A stretch of 24,926 nt of DNA from Calvatia gigantea. Taxonomy: Eukaryota > Basidiomycota > Agaricomycetes > Agaricales > Lycoperdaceae. Position numbers and translations under genes: made by a program. Where the stretch lies: the NCBI GenBank assembly GCA_025093985.1, contig JACAAK010000042.1, positions 1 to 24,926 on the forward strand, in the 5' to 3' direction. Position 1 is the first letter of the stretch. Every line of letters starts with the position of its first letter. Below the pieces are notes generated by a model. It was not told the DNA's origin, ran no database searches, and was given only the letters and a program-made list of their open reading frames with translations. Shown in pieces: positions 1 to 21,620 of the stretch.

Positions 1-11
1 AACTTAAAAAA

Positions 12-84
12 GGGCCCTTAGCTTAATAGGTAGAGTATCTAATTGTCAATTAGAGCGGTTTCAGTTCAAATCTGGAAGGGCTCG
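12..84 (+). tRNA. trnD(guc): tRNA-Asp (GUC)
   Basis: Full cloverleaf. The 7-bp acceptor stem pairs GGGCCCT (12-18) with AGGGCTC (77-83), followed by discriminator G84. The anticodon loop TTGTCAA places GTC at the anticodon, reading Asp codons. The T-arm carries the canonical TTCAAAT loop. It is the first gene in the window and lies on the same strand as everything else. Confidence 0.95.
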
Positions 85-399
85 TTTTATATTTTCTTGC
101 GTAAATTATTGTAGATTACATCTAGCAGCGGTAAAAGGCTGATCTGGCCTAGCGTAGCGTAGCGAATGCTACTACTACTAGTGGCAGGTGAAAATTCAGC
201 CTACTGTGCTGGAGTTAGCCTTGCTATAAAACGGTCGAGGCTAGATTACTTTAGGCTTTGCCTAGTAAGTATTGGTAAGCTGCGTCACCCAAAAGGCCGC
301 TGCAGACAAAGTCTGGCCTACAGTTATTACTGACTTGAGCTTTATATTGAAAATTTTAAGATAGAACTAATAAATTTCGGCTTCAGCTGTAATTTTATA
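85..399. repeat. Repeat-rich spacer trnD-trnR
   Basis: No gene is visible. The spacer holds three kinds of short palindrome that recur through the window: GTAGC-GAAT-GCTAC at 159-172 inside a run of TAGCG/CTACTA units, TAGGC-TTT-GCCTA at 252-264, and CAGAC-AAA-GTCTG at 303-315. The rest is AT-rich sequence with scattered GCTGC/GCAGC words. Confidence 0.8.
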
Positions 400-472
400 G
401 TTCTCTTAGTTCAACTGGTTAAAACAGCATTCTTCTAAAGTGCGGATTTTGGTTCGAGTCCAAAAGAGAATT
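400..472 (+). tRNA. trnR(ucu): tRNA-Arg (UCU)
   Basis: The acceptor stem GTTCTCT (400-406) pairs with AGAGAAT (465-471). The anticodon stem GCATT/AGTGC closes loop CTTCTAA with anticodon TCT, which reads AGA/AGG. The T-loop is TTCGAGT. AGA is almost the only Arg codon in the cox1 exons, nad4 and cox3, so this is the tRNA the core genes depend on. CGN codons, used heavily by several intron ORFs, would need another tRNA not present here. Confidence 0.95.
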
Positions 473-961
473 AACATTAATTAATTACCTTGCCTAGCGT
501 AGCTTAGCGAATGCTACTACTACTAGAGCTAGACTAGGCTTTGCCTACAGCTAAAGCAGGCAGCGGTCTTGATTTAATCTACTAAAGTTTTATATATTAA
601 AAATAATATAATAATAGCCTATGTTGGAACGAATGTATACCAAATTGGTTTGTTATTATTATTTAAAGGGCTTGGCTTTGTAGCCTTAGCCTAGCAGTTG
701 ACAAAGTCAACTACTACTATAGTTATTTAATAATAGCTAGCGGCTGCTGCAGCAAGTAGTGTTAGTTTACAAAGTCAACAGATGCCTTAGGCAGATAAAG
801 TCTGGCCTTTGTTGATGTAGGCTTTGCCTAGAAAAGCTACAGTAGCGTAACGCTAGTCTGCTGCTGCTACTATACTATTAATTTGTATTTAATAGACTTA
901 AAATTTGACATCTAAGTTCAATTTATTAAAATGAACAATCAATTATTAAAAATTTGGTTAA
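473..961. repeat. Repeat-rich spacer trnR-rps3
   Basis: No gene is visible in this 489-nt stretch. It contains TAGCGAATGCTA (505-516), TAGGC-TTT-GCCTA (535-547 and 818-830), GTTGAC-AAA-GTCAAC (697-711), a degenerate CAGATAAAGTCTG (792-804) and an AAAGCAGG word near 553-562. The elements are separated by AT-rich sequence. The last 60 nt before rps3 are almost pure A/T and form its leader. Confidence 0.8.
697..711. repeat. A3-loop micro-hairpin, GTTGAC stem
   Basis: A perfect 6-bp inverted repeat, GTTGAC and GTCAAC, separated by AAA. It belongs to the same layout as GCTGAC-AAA-GTCAGC at 2725-2739 and GCAGAC-TTT-GTCTGC at 21061-21075. In these, the outer stem bases change on both sides while pairing is kept. 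Confidence 0.85.
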
Positions 962-2080
962 ATGACTAATATAAAAAATAATAAATTACTGGCTTTGCCA
1001 TTCACTACTACTATGTTTGGGCTTGGCTTAACAAAATTCAGACCTACTGTAGCTGCAAAAAGCTGGTCTAGCTTATCTACTAAACATGTACCATTTTTTA
1101 AAAATCCTAATAGTAAGATTCAACAAAAACAAGAAGTGTTAGAAATAGGCTATGCCAACTATAAAAATCTACCTCTAGTATCTAGGCAAAGCCAACAACT
1201 AATACAGCCTAAGCCAAAATTAGTGTTTTTACAAAAAAAAGGTAGTCAAATTCCTAATCCTAATATTATAAGTTATAATTTTCCAGGATCTAAACCTCAA
1301 AGTAACACAGTATATACTATGAATAAACTTGTTACTAATAATGTATATAAATTATTATTCAATTTTTTTAAATCTATGTATTGTTTAATTAGTAAACCTG
1401 TGTTTATAACAACTCCAGATAAAATTAAAATTCAATTATTTTATTTTTTATGTATACCTAAATTTTCAATTAATAAAACTGTTAAAGGCCAGCTAAAGCA
1501 GGCCTTTATTTCATCAAAAAGCAGAATAAAAACAACTAATGATGATTTTAAAAATTTAACACAAAGTAATTTAACTAAAGTTTATCCTTATAAATTAAAA
1601 TTAATTTGTACCATTTTAAGTAAATTCTTTAATAAAAATGTAGAATTAGAGTTAATTAGATTACATCAGCCTTATTATGATAGTAATATTTTAGTTAATT
1701 TCTTAGCTTTAATTATTAATAAAAAAAATATTGGTGCTTGTATTCAAAGATTGTTTAATAGTAATATTATTAAAGCCAATAAAGCTTCTAGCTTCTTGCC
1801 TGCTAAATCTGCAACTACTAGTCTTGAAGCCAATAATATATCTAATAACCTGCAGACTAAATTTTATCAACAAAAGGCTGCAGCTTATCTATCTGGTTTA
1901 AATATTAAAATTAGCGGAAGATTAATGAGAGAACCTATTATACCTAGAATTACTACTAAAAAATTTGAAAAAGGATTTACTGCTAAAGGTAAAATTAATT
2001 ATTTCGATCTAGCAAGATTTACACATAAAAATAGAAAAGGTGCATTTACAATTACAGTAAAATCTGGACAAAATTTCTAG
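962..2080 (+). CDS. rps3: Ribosomal protein S3 (mitochondrial, uS3m)
   Basis: A 372-residue, Lys/Asn-rich basic protein and component of the mitochondrial small ribosomal subunit. The N-terminal two thirds are poorly conserved, as is usual for fungal mitochondrial S3. The recognisable part is the C-terminal domain from about residue 310, with GLNIKISGRLMREPIIPR and then KGKINYFDLARFTHKNRKGAFTITV. The ATG at 962 follows an AT-rich leader. It is free-standing rather than inside an rnl intron. The gene carries pieces of the micro-repeat families: a CTGGCTTTGCC piece at about 990-1000, a TAGGCAAAGCC half-element near 1190, and an AAAGGCC/GGCCTTT inverted repeat at 1484-1507. All keep the frame open. 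The function call is firm; how much of the N-terminal half is functional is unclear. Confidence 0.88.
   Translation: MTNIKNNKLLALPFTTTMFGLGLTKFRPTVAAKSWSSLSTKHVPFFKNPNSKIQQKQEVLEIGYANYKNLPLVSRQSQQLIQPKPKLVFLQKKGSQIPNPNIISYNFPGSKPQSNTVYTMNKLVTNNVYKLLFNFFKSMYCLISKPVFITTPDKIKIQLFYFLCIPKFSINKTVKGQLKQAFISSKSRIKTTNDDFKNLTQSNLTKVYPYKLKLICTILSKFFNKNVELELIRLHQPYYDSNILVNFLALIINKKNIGACIQRLFNSNIIKANKASSFLPAKSATTSLEANNISNNLQTKFYQQKAAAYLSGLNIKISGRLMREPIIPRITTKKFEKGFTAKGKINYFDLARFTHKNRKGAFTITVKSGQNF
1484..1507. repeat. Palindrome-ended GC element inside rps3
   Basis: A 24-nt segment bounded by AAAGGCC and GGCCTTT, with the core AGCTAAAGCA. Related GCTAAAGCAGG words occur in spacers near 553-562 and 3463-3473. 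It is translated as part of a KGQLKQAF stretch and leaves the S3 frame intact. Confidence 0.7.
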
Positions 2081-2179
2081 CATTAGTTAGTTAATTTAAT
2101 GAAGTTTTAGCTACCAGCTTTAGCCGGCAGCTAGAAGTAGCAAGCCTAAAAAAGTTTAGTTTACCCCCACTAGCTGTAG

Positions 2180-2192
2180 TAGGCTTTGCCTA
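2180..2192. repeat. TAGGC-TTT-GCCTA micro-hairpin
   Basis: A perfect 5-bp inverted repeat with a TTT loop in the rps3-trnC spacer (2081-2267), next to an ACCCCCA run at 2163-2169. Identical copies lie at 252, 535, 818 and 20229, and reverse-complement copies at 6130 and 20039. Confidence 0.85.
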
Positions 2193-2267
2193 GTACGCTA
2201 CTATAATTTGGCAGGCTTGGGTTAGGCCCGAGGCCGGGTTAACTTATAAAATTTTAGTGACCTATAA

Positions 2268-2341
2268 GGGTTAAGTGTACAGATGGTTCTGTAGTAGACC
2301 TGCAAAGTCTAACATTTAAGGTTCAATTCCTTCTTAACTCT
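2268..2341 (+). tRNA. trnC(gca): tRNA-Cys (GCA)
   Basis: The acceptor stem GGGTTAA (2268-2274) pairs with TTAACTC (2334-2340), allowing one G-U pair. The anticodon arm AGAC-CTGCAAA-GTCT places GCA in the anticodon, reading Cys codons. The T-loop is TTCAATT. Confidence 0.92.
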
Positions 2342-2484
2342 GATAATGATTGCTAACCAAGGCAAAGCTTAATACTAAGCTTTAGATTTAGCCTACTTGC
2401 CAACAGCTTAATACACAATTTTGTTTTTTTAACTTAAAAGAGATAATAATTACTAGGCAGAGCCAAGAAATTTTAAATTCATAA

Positions 2485-2567
2485 GCGAACATGTTGTAAT
2501 GGTAAACAAGTTCCTCTTAAGAAGGAGTGGGTGAAAACCCGTAAGAGTTCAAGTCTCTTTGTTCGTA
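2485..2567 (+). tRNA. trnL(uaa): tRNA-Leu (UAA)
   Basis: A class II tRNA with a long variable arm (GGGTG...ACCC). The acceptor GCGAACA (2485-2491) pairs with TGTTCGT (2560-2566). The anticodon stem TTCCT/AGGAG closes loop CTTAAGA with anticodon TAA. It reads UUA, by far the commonest Leu codon in the core genes here. Confidence 0.94.
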
Positions 2568-2724
2568 ATTGTTTCAAAGATAGTGTTTATTTTACCTTTA
2601 TAAAGTATTTATGCTAAGGGTTCGCCTGTCAGCTGTAGCGGGTGATAAAATATGGCCTTTTGGCTGCCGCTGCAAGTCAGCAGGTAGCACCTTTTAGATT
2701 AGTAGATATAGTAATAGGCTTTTT

Positions 2725-2739
2725 GCTGACAAAGTCAGC
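2725..2739. repeat. A3-loop micro-hairpin, GCTGAC stem
   Basis: GCTGAC-AAA-GTCAGC, a perfect 6-bp stem, in the trnL-trnG spacer (2568-2834). That spacer otherwise holds only GC-rich CTGCCGCTGC/GCGGCC words and AT sequence, with no gene. A near copy with loop ATA and the same stem is at 23638-23652. Confidence 0.85.
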
Positions 2740-2834
2740 TAGTTTTACTTGGCTTTGCCTTTCTTTAATTGCGGCCTTTGGCCGGTCCGCTGCTATATTT
2801 ACCACTGTAAACTAGATTTTGTTTTTAGTATAAA

Positions 2835-2906
2835 GCGAGTATAGTTAAATTGGTATAATCTCTGCCTTCCAAGTTGAGGTTGTCAGTTCGAACCTGGCTA
2901 CTCGTA
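2835..2906 (+). tRNA. trnG(ucc): tRNA-Gly (UCC)
   Basis: The acceptor GCGAGTA (2835-2841) pairs with TACTCGT (2899-2905). The anticodon loop CTTCCAA gives anticodon TCC, reading GGN codons. The T-loop is TTCGAAC. The anticodon stem has one T-T mismatch but the remaining structure is sound. Confidence 0.92.
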
Positions 2907-3150
2907 ATCAAATTTAATTGCACACGGCCAGTCTCTAGCTTAACAAATAGCTACTGCTAGCAGTAGGCCAAGTATTGTTGAATTAGCAAATATAAGCCTA
3001 GCCTAATATTTAAAGTAAAATACTAGCTTTAGCTAGCCTCAATATCTCATTAATAGATTAACTTTAAATAGTTAATCAAGCTTTAACAAAAGCAGAGATA
3101 GTTCTATTTAAAAATAAAATTAGAACCTATAAAAAATTAATAAAAATATA

Positions 3151-3309
3151 ATGCCACAACTAATACCATTTTATTTCTTTAATCAATTAGTATTTGCATT
3201 TGCAGTTTTATTATCTATAATCTTTGTTTTCTCAAAATATATCTTACCTTCATTTACATTCCAACAAGTTATAAGATTATATATAACTAAATTAAGTAAA
3301 AAAAACTAA
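3151..3309 (+). CDS. atp8: ATP synthase F0 subunit 8
   Basis: A 52-residue protein beginning [12 protein letters not shown], the standard fungal ATP8 opening. A single membrane span (about residues 12-30) is followed by a basic tail ending KLSKKN. It is a subunit of the membrane F0 sector of ATP synthase in the inner mitochondrial membrane. Length and N-terminal motif are normal. The preceding spacer 2907-3150 is AT-rich with scattered TAGC/GCTA words and no gene. It is followed by a 523-nt spacer and then cox1 on the same strand. Confidence 0.95.
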   Translation: MPQLIPFYFFNQLVFAFAVLLSIIFVFSKYILPSFTFQQVIRLYITKLSKKN

Positions 3310-3832
3310 TAAAAATTTTACTTGTAGCGTACGCTATTAAAAGACAAAGCTAGCATACTATACTTGATAAAGGAAAGTCTACTAACTAAAAGTCTACCTA
3401 ACGTATTGATAAAGTCAAGTCTGACTTTAGTAGGATTTTAATTATAAATACCCCCTTACTGCTAAAGCAGGTAGCGGCCTATCACCCTAAAGCAGCTGCA
3501 GCTAGTCAGCAGGCCTAAAAATTTATAAATATAATTTAATGTTATAAAAGAGTATAATAGTGTTGCTGTAGCGGCATAAAGCTGCCTTTTGGCTGCCGCG
3601 GATGCTAGAAATAATAGCTACCTTTTAAATAATTGATTTCTAGCTTAGTTAGAATTAATTGAGGTATTACAATGAGTAAAATAACACATAAACAGTAGAG
3701 TATTTTTGTTTTAATAAAAGGTACAAGCTGTAGCAGTAGACTAGCTAACGCTACAAAACTAAAACTTAGTCTAATATAAAACTGCCAACCGATTCTCCCT
3801 TAAGACGACTATTAGCCCTATAGCAAAATACA
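3310..3832. repeat. Repeat-rich spacer atp8-cox1
   Basis: No gene is visible. It holds TAGCGTACGCTA at 3325-3336, a degenerate TTGATAAAGTCAAG near 3404-3417, a five-C run at 3451-3455 followed by a CTGCTAAAGCAGG element (3461-3473), and GC-rich GGCTGCCGCGG near 3591-3601. The last 50 nt before cox1 contain a less AT-rich segment (CGATTCTCCC...GACGACTATTAGCCC) that resembles none of the repeats. It may belong to the cox1 leader. Confidence 0.75.
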
Positions 3833-18282
<14,450 letters not shown>

Positions 18283-18734
18283 TTTAAGATTAAATTTTGT
18301 TTGAATAGAAGCGGCCGTAGCTTACGCTAGCTTTGGCTGCTACCCCCCTTCTTAACGTATTTTACTATAATAATTTATTAAATTATTTGCCAGTTAAAGT
18401 AGAATAGCTAACGTTATAGACTAGCTGTAGCAGATACTAGCTAAAGCTAGTCTAGATTAGGCTTAAACACAGCCTTGTTAAAGCTAGGCTGCTGCTACTA
18501 CAAATTTAAGTATAATAATGAATTTAACCTATTTTAATATATAAATTAACAAAGTCTCTCCTTATTGTACTAGTTAAAAAATTGCAGCTAGGCTGCTACT
18601 ATTTTAAAGTTAAGCTATAAATAAGGACTGATATTAGGAGTAGCTTTGCTAGTACAGAGTTGCCAATGGCAAGACTGCATTAAGCTAAAACAAGATTGTC
18701 AAAATAAAGATAATCAATTAAAAATTTTCATAAA
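18283..18734. repeat. Repeat-rich spacer cox1-nad4
   Basis: No gene is visible in 452 nt. It holds a six-C run at 18343-18348 beside CTTACGCTAG/CTTTGGCTGC words, the hairpin ACTAGC-TAAA-GCTAGT (18436-18451) and TAGC-TTT-GCTA (18641-18651). The last 50 nt before nad4 are AT-rich leader. Confidence 0.8.
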
Positions 18735-20207
18735 ATGATAACTTTATTACTATTAATTCCTATAATAGGAAGTTTAATAATTCTACCTATGTCAAATACT
18801 ATAGAGAGTCAAAATCAAATGAAAAAAATAGCTTTGACAACGTCTCTAATTAATTTCTTTATTTCATTATTTATTTGGTATCAATTTGATTCTAGTCAAA
18901 CACAATATCAATTTGTATCAGAATTTAATCAATTAAATTTTTGTTATTTAAATTTTGGTATAGATGGAATATCTTTATATTTTGTATTATTAACTACATT
19001 TGTAACACCTGTAGCATTATTATCTAACTATACAAATATAACTAAAAATTTAAAATTCTTTTTAATTTCATTCTTATTATTAGAAACATTACAAATATGT
19101 GCTTTTGTTTCATTAGATCTATTATTATTCTATATTTTCTTCGAAAGTGTATTACCTATATTATTTATAGTTATAGTAATATTTGGACACGGTAATGATA
19201 GATTTAGATCAGCCTTCTTATTTTTCTTATATACATTAGCTGGTAGTTTACCTATGTTATTATGTATATTAATGATATATAGTTATATTGGTTCAACTGA
19301 TTTCCAATTAATTTCTTTATATTCTATTAGTTTAGAGAGTCAAAAAATATTATGGTTAGGATTTTTCTTAGCTTTTGCAGTTAAAACTCCATTATATCCA
19401 TTTATAATTTGGTTACCTAAAGCTCACGCTGATTCACCTTTAGCAGGGTCAATAATACTAGCAGCTACAATCTTGAAATTAGCTACATATGGATATTTAA
19501 GAGTATTAATTAATTTTTTACCAGATGCTACTAATTACTTTAATCCATTAGTACAAACTATAGCAATTATAGCCATAATATATGCTAGTTTCTCTACTAT
19601 CATACAACAAGATACAAAAAGATTAATTGCTTATAGTAGTATTGCACACATGGGTGTAGTTGTTTTAGGTTTATTCTCTAATACAATACAAGGTATTGAA
19701 GGTGGAATATTATTAGCTTTAGGTCACGGATTTGTATCACCAGCTCTATTTATTTGTGTTGGAGGTATAATTTATGATAGAACAGGAAAAAGAATTATTA
19801 ATTATATTAGAGGTTTAGCTACATATATGCCAGTGTTTACTATTTTATTCTTCATTTTCACTTTATGTAATACAGGTATACCTTTAAGTTTAAATTTCTT
19901 AGGTGAACAATTATCTTTAATTGGTATATGGCAACAAAATCCTATTATTGCTTGCTTAGGTGCAACTGGTATTGTTTTATCTGCTTGTTACTCTATCTTC
20001 TTGTATAATAGATTATCTTATGGTAACTTATCTCCTTCTAGGCAAAGCCTAGCGTACGCTACACCTCTAGCTAAAGATATTAATAGAAGAGAATATTATC
20101 TTCTAATTAGTTTATTAATACCTACTGTTGTATTTGGTATTTTACCTAATGTAATTTTAGCTTCTTTACATACTGCTACATCTGCTTTACTGTATGTTGT
20201 AGTTTAA
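18735..20207 (+). CDS. nad4: NADH dehydrogenase subunit 4
   Basis: 490 residues, a membrane-arm subunit of complex I that pumps protons in the inner membrane. It begins MITLLLLIPIIGSL and carries the antiporter-like signature around YIFFESVLPILFIVIVIFG, with the conserved Glu in FFES, then the Lys/His region WLPKAHADSPLAGS and the helix RLIAYSSIAHMGVV. Uninterrupted by introns. Near the C-terminus, between SPS and DINRREYY, residues about 436-447 (RQSLAYATPLAK) come from two back-to-back micro-palindromes that keep the frame open. They sit in a loop between the last helices, where family members have a shorter link (from memory). Arg is AGA except in the insertion, which uses AGG. Confidence 0.95.
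   Translation: MITLLLLIPIIGSLIILPMSNTIESQNQMKKIALTTSLINFFISLFIWYQFDSSQTQYQFVSEFNQLNFCYLNFGIDGISLYFVLLTTFVTPVALLSNYTNITKNLKFFLISFLLLETLQICAFVSLDLLLFYIFFESVLPILFIVIVIFGHGNDRFRSAFLFFLYTLAGSLPMLLCILMIYSYIGSTDFQLISLYSISLESQKILWLGFFLAFAVKTPLYPFIIWLPKAHADSPLAGSIILAATILKLATYGYLRVLINFLPDATNYFNPLVQTIAIIAIIYASFSTIIQQDTKRLIAYSSIAHMGVVVLGLFSNTIQGIEGGILLALGHGFVSPALFICVGGIIYDRTGKRIINYIRGLATYMPVFTILFFIFTLCNTGIPLSLNFLGEQLSLIGIWQQNPIIACLGATGIVLSACYSIFLYNRLSYGNLSPSRQSLAYATPLAKDINRREYYLLISLLIPTVVFGILPNVILASLHTATSALLYVVV
20039..20061. repeat. Two fused micro-palindromes inside nad4
   Basis: TAGGC-AAA-GCCTA (20039-20051) and TAGCGTACGCTA (20050-20061) overlap by two bases. The first follows CCTTCT, as the intron 1 copy at 6130 follows CTCTTCT, hinting at a shared insertion target. 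Confidence 0.88.
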
Positions 20208-20292
20208 TTAAATTTTAAGATTAAAGAGTAGGCTTTGCCTAGAAGCTACAAAAATAGGAATAGAACTTGGAAAAGCTTCTAGCGAATGCTAG

Positions 20293-20716
20293 AAGAATAT
20301 AAAAACAGAAAATGAAATTGATACAGATGGAAGAGATTCACCTTCTGATTTTGATGGTGGTAGCGTACGCTAGTACATTCTTTATTAGATGAAAATGAAA
20401 TACCTTTAATTATAATGGTTAATGGATTATGCTACTTAAATTACATAGAATTTAGCTTAATTTTATGTTTGTTCTAACTATTATTTAGAAAATATTTAAA
20501 TAGAAACAAGTTGTTGACAAGCCTAGTATTAACGATGATAGCTTAAGCTAGAAAATATAAATAAAGCATTTTATACTAGCGTAGCTAGATAAATATACAG
20601 GTTATTTAATTGTATTTATATTTATATGTTTAATTTGGATTAAGTTTATAAATATTTATTTTAGTAGTAATTTAGCTGAAAATATTGATAGTAGCTTTGC
20701 TAGTAAAGGTTTATAA
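20293..20716 (+). pseudogene. Decayed membrane-protein ORF, broken by micro-palindromes
   Basis: Three protein-like pieces in three frames. Piece 1 (20293-20373) is acidic: ENEIDTDGRDSPSDFDGG, stopping inside TAGCGTACGCTA (20361-20372). Piece 2 (20376-20477, continuing past a TAA to about 20520) reads HSLLDENEIPLIIMVNGL then CYLNYIEFSLILCLF. Piece 3 (20588-20716) reads DKYTGYLIVFIFICLIWIK then FINIYFSSNLAENID and ends in TAGC-TTT-GCTA (20692-20702) sequence. Pieces 2 and 3 have clear membrane-span character. From memory they resemble hypothetical proteins of basidiomycete mitochondrial genomes, not one of the standard genes. The function is unknown. Other palindromes (TAGCTTAAGCTA near 20540, CTAGCGTAGCTAG near 20576) lie between the pieces. 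Confidence 0.6.
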
Positions 20717-21060
20717 TTTTATAAAAAAACAATAGCTTATTATTTACTAAAATAATTAGCGCAGCTAGTATTATTTCTATTCAAAATCTTAATAAAAATT
20801 AATTTATATTTATTTCCCCCTTTCCTTTCATAAATTAATTGAAATTAGATTTATTCAAGTTTTAATGTTAAACTTAAAGATTAATTCTTTAAACATCGTA
20901 AAGTTATTTTCCCCTCCCACTTAAAAGTAAGGTTGCAATAAACCTTTAGAATGTTAAACATCCTGCCTTAAGTTTATAAAATTATATAACCAATATTAAT
21001 ATGATTTGTATTGCTACTCTGCCTTAAAACAGGGCTTTGTAACTCACTAACTGCAGCTTG

Positions 21061-21075
21061 GCAGACTTTGTCTGC
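21061..21075. repeat. T3-loop micro-hairpin, GCAGAC stem
   Basis: GCAGAC-TTT-GTCTGC, a perfect 6-bp stem. It is the reverse-orientation counterpart of the AAA-loop elements at 697, 2725 and 303, with a different stem pair. Confidence 0.85.
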
Positions 21076-21418
21076 AAGGCTTACTAGCAGCAGCTTACTT
21101 TGTAAGCCGCCGCTACAACTAGTAGGCCAGATCAGCCTTTGGCCGCTGCTACACCTGATATATTTTAATATTAGCTTTAGAAATAGTATTATTTAGTTAT
21201 AATAAGTTTAAGGTCACTAATTTTTGGTTAAACCTACTAAACTAATAAAAGCTAATAAAATTTTAGTTTAATTTCAAGTAAAAGCCTAGCACCAGCCTTA
21301 AAGCTGCAATCTTGTGGTGGACTTGCTAAAGCTAGACTTTTTTTATAAAATCAAGTATCTGCTACTAGTTATTAATGCTAGTTTTAAATCTTTTTTTATG
21401 TTTAGTCTTTGCCTTTTA

Positions 21419-21446
21419 ATTAATTAATAATTAATTATTAATTAAT
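21419..21446. repeat. 28-bp perfect A/T palindrome
   Basis: A purely A/T sequence built from TTAATTAATAATT and its mirror, perfectly self-complementary over 28 bases and centred at 21432/21433. It contains none of the GC micro-repeat words. It lies about 175 nt before nad6 and could form a cruciform. Confidence 0.85.
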
Positions 21447-21620
21447 AAATATCAAATATAAAATAATTTATAATTTTATATTTAGGCATCTACATCCTTG
21501 CTTTGCTAGGATGTGGCTAGCTTATATTAATTTTTGTTTAGATACTGTTGCCTATAATTTATAGCAGCAGACTAGCAGATGGTTAATAATAAAGCTATGT
21601 TTTGAAATTTAAAATAAACA

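Larger units (their letters stand above)
20717..21620. repeat. Spacer before nad6
   Basis: No convincing gene. From 20717 to about 21000 it is AT-rich with C-rich runs (CCCCC at 20816-20820, CCCCTCCC near 20911). The stretch 21040-21160 is dense in micro-repeats, including GCAGAC-TTT-GTCTGC (21061-21075) and GCAGC/GGCCGCTGC words. Near 21493-21513 a CATCC...GGATG hairpin encloses GC-TTT-GC. A 28-bp A/T palindrome sits at 21419-21446. A 61-codon open frame at 21011-21196 is mostly repeat DNA and is not considered a gene. Confidence 0.7.

Noticed and set aside
159..537. Clustered short repeats that could suggest a CRISPR array
   Set aside because: Units are 12-15 nt palindromes with irregular gaps and no equal-length spacers, in a mitochondrial genome without cas genes.
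3659..3700. Very short ATG frame before cox1 (eight codons)
   Set aside because: Too short to support; no sign that it is more than chance in an A/T-rich spacer.
20312..20391. Short ATG frame starting MKLIQMEEIH at the start of the decayed ORF
   Set aside because: It ends in TGA after a few codons, is out of phase with the protein-like acidic piece, and does not match the downstream membrane pieces.
21011..21196. 61-codon open frame between nad4 and nad6
   Set aside because: It is read mainly from micro-repeat DNA (GCAGACTTTGTCTGC, GCCGCCGCT) and has no domain or membrane pattern resembling a mitochondrial protein.
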